A stretch of DNA of 64,000 nucleotides from Paenibacillus antri (GTDB lineage: Bacteria; Bacillota; Bacilli; Paenibacillales; YIM-B00363), in assembly GCF_005765165.1 (NCBI RefSeq), contig NZ_VCIW01000009.1, forward strand, positions 124,001 through 188,000, given 5' to 3'. Each line of letters starts with the position of its first letter. Within the stretch, counting starts at the first letter, position 1. Positions 58,432-64,000 of the stretch are shown one piece after another. The notes below the pieces were generated by a model, which did not search any database, was not told where the DNA came from, and worked only from the letters and a program-made list of their open reading frames with translations. Both the position numbers and the translations under genes were made by a program.

Positions 58432-60780
58432 ATGCCGAACGCAACGGGGTATCGGGCCGTGGAAGAGACGTACGACGTCGTCGTCTGCGGCGGGGGGCTC
58501 GCGGGGTTTTGCGCCGCCGTGGCGGCGGCCCGGCACGGGGCGCGCGTCTGCTTGGTGCAGGATCGCCCGGTGTTCGGGGGGAACAGCTCTTCGGAAATTC
58601 GCGTCCCGCCGCAGGGCGCGGCGAGCTTCCACGCGTACGCGAGAGAGACGGGAATCGTCCACGAGCTGCTGACGGAGGAGCGCGCGAGGAACCACGAGGA
58701 GGCGACGTTCGACAACGGGTGGATCAACAGCGTATGGGATATGGTGCTGTACGATACGGCGATGAAGACGCCGAACTTAACGTTCCGGCTGAACACCTCC
58801 GTGACGGGGGTGGCGATGAAGGACGAACGGACCCTCGAAGCCGTCGTCTGCCGCGTCCAGCATGCCGAGACGGAGCTGACGCTTCGCGGAGGCGTCTTCA
58901 TCGATTGCACCGGCGACGGGCTGGTCGCCGCCTTCGCCGGCTGCGAATGGCGTCTCGGCACGGAGGGGCGGGACGAATTCGGCGAGCCGCATGCGCCGGA
59001 GCGGGCGAGCGACGCCGTCATGGGGAACTCGATCCATTTCAAGGCGAAGGATACGGGGCGTCCCGTTCCGTTCGCCGCTCCGGATTGGGCCGTCTCCTAC
59101 GACGACCCGGACTTCTTCTACAAGCAAGGCCGATGGCCGGGCGAAATCCGCAGCGGGTATTGGTGGATCGAGCTGTCCGTGCCTTGGCATACGATCTACG
59201 ACAACGAGACGCTGCGCCACGAGCTGACGCGGCATGTGCTCGGCGTCTGGGACTGGATCAAAAACAAGGACCCGGAGCTTTCCGTCGCGGCGGCGAATTA
59301 CGCGCTGGATTGGATCGGGCAAGTGCCGGGGAAGCGGGAGAGCCGCCGGATCGTCGGGGAGTACTTCATGACGGAGCACGATCCGCTCGAGAAGACGGCG
59401 TTCCCCGACGAAGTGGCGTACGGCGGATGGTTCGTGGATTTGCACGAGCCCGGGGGACTGCTCGCGCCTTTCAGCGAGCGGGCCGCCGCCGAAGGGCATG
59501 CCGGCGCGTACGCCGCGAAGAGCTACGTCGGCCCGTACGGGATCCCGCTGCGCATCATGATCGCTCGCGGCATGAACAATCTGATGATGGCCGGACGCAA
59601 CGTCAGCGTGACGCACGCCGCGCTCGGCACGGTGCGCGTCATGGGCACGACCGCCTCGATGGGGCAGGCGGCGGGTACGGCGGCCGCCTACGCGGTCCGC
59701 GCCGGCATGCCGGTCCGGGACGTCCCCGCGCGCGGGATCCGGGACGTGCAGCAGGCGCTGCTCCGGGACGGCTGCTTCCTGCTGCACGCAAGGAACGAGG
59801 ACGATCGCGATCTGGCCCTCCGCGCGTCGGTCGAAGCGAGCAGCGAGGCGGGGCTGTCCTGCACGGCGGGCGTGCGGCGGGAGGCGAACGGGTCGGACGC
59901 GCTGACGGCGCGGCGCGGGCAGTGGATCGCGGTCGGCGAGGATCGGATCGACGCGCTGTCCGTATGCGTGAGCAACGGATCCGAGACGCCGCAGCCGGTC
60001 GCGGCGCGGTTATACGCGGTCGAGCATCTGTGGGATTATCGCGTCGAGCCGGGGCCGCCGCTCGCGGAAGCCGTCCTTACGGTGCCGGCGGGAGAGGAGC
60101 AATGGATCGAATGGCCGGTCGGGCTTCGTACCGCGGCGCTTCGGGGCGCTTACGTCCGGCTCGATCTGCTCGAGAACCCGCAGGTGCGCTGGCATGCCGC
60201 GGAGCGCGTCGAGCCCGGGCACGTCAGCGCGTACGACCTTGGGACGGGACAGATGCGAAGATACGGAGGCGGCGTCGCGATGAGCTTCCGCGTCGCGCCC
60301 GCGCAGCATTGCTTCGGCGCGGCGCAAGTCGTCAGCGGCGTGACGCGGCCGTACCGGTATACGAACCTATGGCGTTCCGACCCGAACGAGGCGCTGCCGC
60401 AGCGGTTGACGTTGTCTTGGCCCGAGCCGGTACGCATCGGACGCGTCGAGCTGACGTTCCCCGGTCAGCTGCTGCGCGATTACCGTTCTTATCCGGCGCT
60501 GTACCGGGATCCGCAATGTCCGAAGGATCTCGTCGTCGAGGCGTACGCCGGCGGACGGTGGACGGAAGTCGGCGCGATCGAGGGCAACTACGGCCGGCAG
60601 GCGGCCGTCGTTCCGCCGCATCCCGTCGTCGCCGACCGGCTGCGCGTGACGGTGACCGCCACGAACGGCGACGCGTCCGCGGCGATCTACGAAATTCGTT
60701 GTTACGCCGAGGACGACCGGCGGATCGGAACGCCGGCGACGGAACAAGGAGGAGGGGATCGCTACGATGCTGCAACATAA
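58432..60780 (+). CDS. FAD-dependent oxidoreductase with C-terminal discoidin-like domain
   Basis: A 782-residue protein. The N-terminus is an FAD-binding Rossmann fold (YDVVVCGGGLAGFCAAVAAA, then PVFGGNSSSEIRVPPQGAAS) of the FAD_oxidored type; IDCTGDGLVAAFAG and GIPLRIMIARGMNNLMMAGR, followed by SMGQAAGTAAAYAVRAGMP, complete the flavin site. The last ~140 residues (LSWPEPVRIGRVELTFPGQL ... AAIYEIRCYAED) look like an F5/8-C beta-sandwich, unusual for a cytosolic flavoprotein. It probably oxidises a sugar or glycoside. ATG after GGAGGTGAGCG. Confidence 0.83.
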   Translation: MPNATGYRAVEETYDVVVCGGGLAGFCAAVAAARHGARVCLVQDRPVFGGNSSSEIRVPPQGAASFHAYARETGIVHELLTEERARNHEEATFDNGWINSVWDMVLYDTAMKTPNLTFRLNTSVTGVAMKDERTLEAVVCRVQHAETELTLRGGVFIDCTGDGLVAAFAGCEWRLGTEGRDEFGEPHAPERASDAVMGNSIHFKAKDTGRPVPFAAPDWAVSYDDPDFFYKQGRWPGEIRSGYWWIELSVPWHTIYDNETLRHELTRHVLGVWDWIKNKDPELSVAAANYALDWIGQVPGKRESRRIVGEYFMTEHDPLEKTAFPDEVAYGGWFVDLHEPGGLLAPFSERAAAEGHAGAYAAKSYVGPYGIPLRIMIARGMNNLMMAGRNVSVTHAALGTVRVMGTTASMGQAAGTAAAYAVRAGMPVRDVPARGIRDVQQALLRDGCFLLHARNEDDRDLALRASVEASSEAGLSCTAGVRREANGSDALTARRGQWIAVGEDRIDALSVCVSNGSETPQPVAARLYAVEHLWDYRVEPGPPLAEAVLTVPAGEEQWIEWPVGLRTAALRGAYVRLDLLENPQVRWHAAERVEPGHVSAYDLGTGQMRRYGGGVAMSFRVAPAQHCFGAAQVVSGVTRPYRYTNLWRSDPNEALPQRLTLSWPEPVRIGRVELTFPGQLLRDYRSYPALYRDPQCPKDLVVEAYAGGRWTEVGAIEGNYGRQAAVVPPHPVVADRLRVTVTATNGDASAAIYEIRCYAEDDRRIGTPATEQGGGDRYDAAT

Positions 60781-61513
60781 AGTCATATGGATCACCGGCG
60801 CCCTCGGCATGCTGGGACGGAGCGCGATTCGGATGTTTCTGGAGCGCGGGGCGGTCGTGATCGCCGTCGATCGCCGCCCCCTCGAAGATGTCCCCGACGT
60901 CGAACGACTGGCGGCGTCGTACGGCGAGGACCGGTTCGCGTTCCTCCGCGCCGATGCGTGCGACGAAGGCGACGTCGTCTCGGCGGTCGCCGAGATCGAA
61001 CGCCGGTACGGGCGGTTGGACGGCACGTATCACAACGTGTACGCCAACGTCTGGAAGCCGGCGCTGGAGCTGTCCTTGACCGAATGGGAGGACTCCGTCC
61101 GCGGAACATTGACGAGCGCGTTCCTCGTGTGCAAGCATGCCCTGCCGCTCATGATTCGTTCCGGCGGCGGCTCGATCGTCAACACCTCCTCGATTTTGGG
61201 GCAGGTCGTCTCGCCGGGCTGCCTCGCCTACGGGGCGGCGAAAGCCGGCCTCAACCAGTTGACCCGCGTGCTGGCCGCGGATTACGCCGCCTCCGGCATA
61301 CGGGCCAACGTACTGGTTCCCGGCGATTTCCGATCCGGGGAGGCGCTCGCGCGTCAGTCGGACGCGGAACGGCAAGCGATGCGCGAGCGCGCTTGGCTCG
61401 GGCGGAGCGGCAGCGCGGACGAAATTAACGAGCTCGCCGCCTTCCTGCTCTCGGACGCTTCTTCGTACGTAACCGGCACTTTATTTACCGCGGACGGAGG
61501 CTTTCACTTATGA
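60767..61513 (+). CDS. Short-chain dehydrogenase/reductase
   Basis: A 248-residue classical SDR: cofactor motif ITGALGMLGRSAIRMFLERG, catalytic Ser and Tyr-x3-Lys in NTSSILGQVVSPGCLAYGAA followed by KAG, and SSYVTGTLFTADGGFHL at the C-terminus. Starts with GGAGGAGGGG inside the end of the FAD gene. Redox step in the catabolic operon; substrate unknown. Confidence 0.92.
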   Translation: MLQHKVIWITGALGMLGRSAIRMFLERGAVVIAVDRRPLEDVPDVERLAASYGEDRFAFLRADACDEGDVVSAVAEIERRYGRLDGTYHNVYANVWKPALELSLTEWEDSVRGTLTSAFLVCKHALPLMIRSGGGSIVNTSSILGQVVSPGCLAYGAAKAGLNQLTRVLAADYAASGIRANVLVPGDFRSGEALARQSDAERQAMRERAWLGRSGSADEINELAAFLLSDASSYVTGTLFTADGGFHL

Positions 61514-62292
61514 CATCGCTGTGGATGTACGAGCGCACGCGCGAAGAGATTTCCGAGTTCGCCCGCGCCGGCGGCGCCGCCGTCGTGCCGCTGGCCGCGA
61601 CGGAACAGCACGGCCCGCACCTGCCGGTCTATACCGATACGATCATCTGTGAGCATATCGCGCGGGAGGCGGGCGAGCGCGCGGCCGAACAAGTGCCGCT
61701 CCTGATCGCTCCGGTGCTCCCGATCGGCTGCTCGCAGCATCACCTCGCGTTCGGCGGCACGCTGTCCTTCGCCTCGGAGACGTACTTGCGGATGCTGCGG
61801 GATCTCGGGGAAAGCCTCGTCGCGGACGGCTTTCGCAGGATCATCTTCCTGAACGGGCACGGGGGCAACGATCCGATCATGCACCAGACGGCGAGCGACC
61901 TCGCCGTGCGGCATCCGATCTGGACCGCCTCCGCCTCGTACTGGAGCGTCGCCGGGGAAGCGCTGCGTTCGATCGGGGCGAGCCGAGTCGGCATGGTGCC
62001 CGGCCATGCGGGCGGCTTCGAGACGGCGGCGATGCTGGCGCTGCGTCCGGAGCTCGTGCGGCGGGACCGCATCCCGGCCGAACACGTCCATAGGCCATGG
62101 ATCAACAGCGGACCGCCGGGCGCCTTCATCGGCAGGCATCTGGAGCTGACGGGGGTCGACGGGTACACGGACGCCGCCTCCCAAGCGACGCCGGAGCTGG
62201 GGGAGCTGTATCTCGAGACGATCGTATCGAGCGTGGCGGCTTGGTTGGTGCGTACGTTGCAAGCGATGGAGGAAGGAGAGCGGAGCCGATGA
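61510..62292 (+). CDS. Creatininase family protein
   Basis: A 260-residue metal-dependent amidohydrolase-like protein: AATEQHGPHLPVYTDTII (metal-binding Glu/His/Asp), PIGCSQHHLAFGGTLSF and IIFLNGHGGNDPIMHQ. Family members hydrolyse creatinine and related cyclic amides, and some act in cofactor or sugar-lactam chemistry. In this operon it may open a cyclic intermediate. Overlaps both neighbours by four bases. Confidence 0.88.
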   Translation: MTSLWMYERTREEISEFARAGGAAVVPLAATEQHGPHLPVYTDTIICEHIAREAGERAAEQVPLLIAPVLPIGCSQHHLAFGGTLSFASETYLRMLRDLGESLVADGFRRIIFLNGHGGNDPIMHQTASDLAVRHPIWTASASYWSVAGEALRSIGASRVGMVPGHAGGFETAAMLALRPELVRRDRIPAEHVHRPWINSGPPGAFIGRHLELTGVDGYTDAASQATPELGELYLETIVSSVAAWLVRTLQAMEEGERSR

Positions 62293-63407
62293 CCTCCTTG
62301 GCGAGCGGAAGCGGTCGGAAGAAGGTGGCCGCCGTCGTAACGGAGTACCGCTTCAATTCCCATGCGGACGTCATTCTGGGACGGCTGCTCGGCGACTTCG
62401 ATTACCGGCCCGAGGTGGACGTCGTCGCGATCTATACGGATCAGGTGCCGGAGAGCGACATGAGCCGGGAGAGGGCCGGTCGGCTCGGCATTCCGATCTA
62501 CCCGACGATCCGGGACGCCGTGCGCGCCGAGCGAAGCGGCGGACCCGTCGACGGGGTCGTCATCGTCGGAGAACACGGCAGCTATCCGTCGACCGCCAAA
62601 GGGCAGACGATGTACCCGAGACGGCGCATGCTGGAGGAGACGCTGCTCGCGCTGGACGAACTCGGACGCCGCGTACCGATCTTTTCCGACAAGCACTTCT
62701 CCTACGACGTCCAAGAAGCGAAGTGGATGTACGATCAGCTGAAGCGGCGCGGGATTCCGTTCATGGGCGGCTCCTCCATCCCGCATACCGACCATCTTCC
62801 CTCTTATGACCCGGCGATGCTTCGAACGCTCAAGGAAATCGTCGTCATCAGCCATTCCACGTTAGTGGAAGCGTACGGGTTCCACGCCCTCGAAGTGCTG
62901 CAGTCCGTCGCCGAACGGAGGCGGGGCGGCGAAACCGGGGTCGCCTCGGTAACCGCGACGCAAGGCCATGAGGTATGGGCGGCTATGGATCGCAAGGAGT
63001 GGCCGGAGGCGTTGATGCTGCGGGCGCTAGAGACGTATCCGGGCTTGCCGGCCGGCCGACATCCTAGAGAACTGGAGCCGAACCCGATCTTGATGACGAT
63101 CGAATACGCGGACGGCACGAGAGGGTACGTCGTTCAGTTCGGAAGCTTGATCGAGCAGTGGGCGTACGCCTTCCGCAACGAAGAAGGAGGAGTCGCCGCG
63201 GCGCTGTGCAATAGCGACCTGGATCGGCCGTTCGGCCACTTCGAACGGTTGACCCGTCTCATCGAAGGGTTGATCGTTACGGGCCGGCCGCCTTTTCCCA
63301 TGGAACGAACGCTGCTGACTACCGCCTTGACGTGCGCGGTCGTCGACAGCTTCCACGACGGCAAGACCGTCGCGACGCCGGAGCTCCGGATCGCGTACGG
63401 CGAGTAA
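62289..63407 (+). CDS. Hypothetical protein in the catabolic operon, Rossmann-like N-terminus
   Basis: A 372-residue soluble protein. It starts KKVAAVVTEYRFNSHADVIL, then DGVVIVGEHGSYPSTAKGQT with MYPRRRMLEE, and VPIFSDKHFSYDVQEAKWMY, which alternate strand and helix as in a Rossmann-like fold, but no glycine-rich cofactor motif is present. The C-terminal part (PNPILMTIEYADGTRGYVVQ) resembles the sheet domain of Gfo/Idh-type enzymes. I do not recognise a family with confidence. Its ATGA coupling to the creatininase gene implies a shared pathway. Confidence 0.75.
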   Translation: MTSLASGSGRKKVAAVVTEYRFNSHADVILGRLLGDFDYRPEVDVVAIYTDQVPESDMSRERAGRLGIPIYPTIRDAVRAERSGGPVDGVVIVGEHGSYPSTAKGQTMYPRRRMLEETLLALDELGRRVPIFSDKHFSYDVQEAKWMYDQLKRRGIPFMGGSSIPHTDHLPSYDPAMLRTLKEIVVISHSTLVEAYGFHALEVLQSVAERRRGGETGVASVTATQGHEVWAAMDRKEWPEALMLRALETYPGLPAGRHPRELEPNPILMTIEYADGTRGYVVQFGSLIEQWAYAFRNEEGGVAAALCNSDLDRPFGHFERLTRLIEGLIVTGRPPFPMERTLLTTALTCAVVDSFHDGKTVATPELRIAYGE

Positions 63408-63423
63408 CGCGCCTTAAGGCGCG
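63408..63423. repeat. 16-bp perfect palindrome between genes
   Basis: CGCGCCTTAAGGCGCG directly after the stop codon and just before the GAGGAGGG ribosome binding site of the next gene. Confidence 0.7.
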
Positions 63424-63439
63424 AGAGGAGGGTCGCGGA

Positions 63440-64000
63440 ATGAGCAAGGCGAGGGTGGCGCTGATCGGCGCCGGATTGCGGGGGCAAGGGTATACGGAAT
63501 ATGCGTTGAAACACCCGGAAGAGATGCAGGTCGTCGCCGTGGCGGATCCGAACGCGAACCGTCGGGAGAAGATGAGGCTGGATCATGGCATCGACGCGGC
63601 GATGTGCTTCGCCGATTGGCGGGAGCTGCTGTCGCGGCCGAAGCTGGCGGACGCCGTCTTCGTGTGCACGCAAGACAAGATGCATTACGAACCGACGATG
63701 CGTTCTCTCGAGGCGGGATACCACGTGCTGTTGGAGAAGCCGATGTCGCCGGATCCCGTCGAATGCATCGCGATGGGGGAGAAGGCGAAGGAGCTGGGGC
63801 TCGTCTTTTCGATCTGCCACGTGCTTCGCTATACGCCGTTCTTCGGCACGATCAAGCGCTTGATCGACGAAGGGCGGATCGGGCGCCTTCTAGCGATTCA
63901 GCATAACGAAAACGTGGGCTACTGGCACCAAGCGCACAGCTTCGTCCGCGGCAACTGGCGGAACTCGGCCGAGTCGAGTCCGATGATTCTCGCCAAGTCG
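63440..64000 (+). CDS. Gfo/Idh/MocA family oxidoreductase (3' truncated by window)
   Basis: The first 187 residues of an NAD(P)-dependent dehydrogenase, running off the window. Glycine motif RVALIGAGLRGQGYTEYA, EKP motif in HVLLEKPMSPDPVEC, and the next helix EKAKELGLVFSICHVLRYTP are typical. The ATG follows AGAGGAGGG. Likely the next step in the catabolic operon. Confidence 0.88.
   Translation, partial: MSKARVALIGAGLRGQGYTEYALKHPEEMQVVAVADPNANRREKMRLDHGIDAAMCFADWRELLSRPKLADAVFVCTQDKMHYEPTMRSLEAGYHVLLEKPMSPDPVECIAMGEKAKELGLVFSICHVLRYTPFFGTIKRLIDEGRIGRLLAIQHNENVGYWHQAHSFVRGNWRNSAESSPMILAKS

Noticed and set aside
58509-60860. 783-codon frame overlapping the FAD oxidoreductase
   Set aside because: It is an Arg/Gly-rich shifted frame of a clear flavoprotein gene.

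Overview
The window looks like a chromosomal piece from a GC-rich, spore-forming Firmicute, most probably in the Paenibacillaceae (Paenibacillus/Cohnella-like). The pointers are an alpha/beta-type small acid-soluble spore protein, a tRNA-Phe T-box leader in front of pheST, GGAGG-type ribosome binding sites, many short intrinsic terminators, and several AraC/IclR-controlled carbohydrate loci with split ABC importers and a DUF5696 protein. The genus is inferred from gene content. I saw no rRNA, tRNA, CRISPR array, phage or transposase gene.

Layout. 1-5.9 kb: the end of a TRIC/UPF0126 membrane protein, a spore SASP, a TauE/SafE permease, then the T-box-controlled pheS-pheT operon. 5.9-16.5 kb: zapA (with an unusual repetitive coiled-coil tail) and mutS2, which usually lie close together downstream of pheST. 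Here they are separated by about 7 kb holding two Gfo/Idh/MocA dehydrogenases, an AraC regulator, a DUF993 aldolase-like protein, a sugar isomerase-like TIM barrel, a CuA-like lipoprotein and a YvlD-like membrane protein. 16.6-19.8 kb: a secreted beta-helix protein related to GH110, divergent from an AraC regulator, with a 40-bp dyad between them. 19.8-24.9 kb: housekeeping and hypothetical genes (NDUFA9-like reductase, small zinc-ribbon protein, MFS transporter, degenerate GNAT-like mini-protein, Lrp-type regulator, aminotransferase).

24.9-36.1 kb: a cobalamin operon behind a promoter, a B12 riboswitch and a terminator: btuFCD import, then cobT, cobU, cbiB, cobS, cobD, cbiP and a PduO-type adenosyltransferase. 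This set can import corrinoids and finish the nucleotide loop, but no corrin-ring genes are present in the window. Between cobS and cobD lies the most striking non-coding feature: eight copies of a 120-bp direct repeat, each holding an inverted repeat with arms of roughly 35 bp (31820-32770). 36-39.6 kb: an RluA-type pseudouridine synthase, a Spx/ArsC-like protein, a DapL-like aminotransferase, a CBM9-like protein and RidA.

39.7-64 kb: a large carbohydrate locus. A divergent lipoprotein solute-binding protein is followed by one ATPase, a 999-residue binding protein with two N-terminal beta-sandwich-like repeats, two separate permease pairs, an NHL-propeller/YIP1 membrane chimera, a DUF5696 membrane-anchored protein and an SMP-30-like lactonase. 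An IclR regulator and a catabolic operon follow (propeller protein, GDPD, FAD-dependent oxidoreductase, SDR, creatininase-family protein, an unrecognised 372-residue protein, and a Gfo/Idh/MocA dehydrogenase cut by the window end). The likely theme is uptake and oxidative/hydrolytic processing of an unidentified glycan or sugar derivative.
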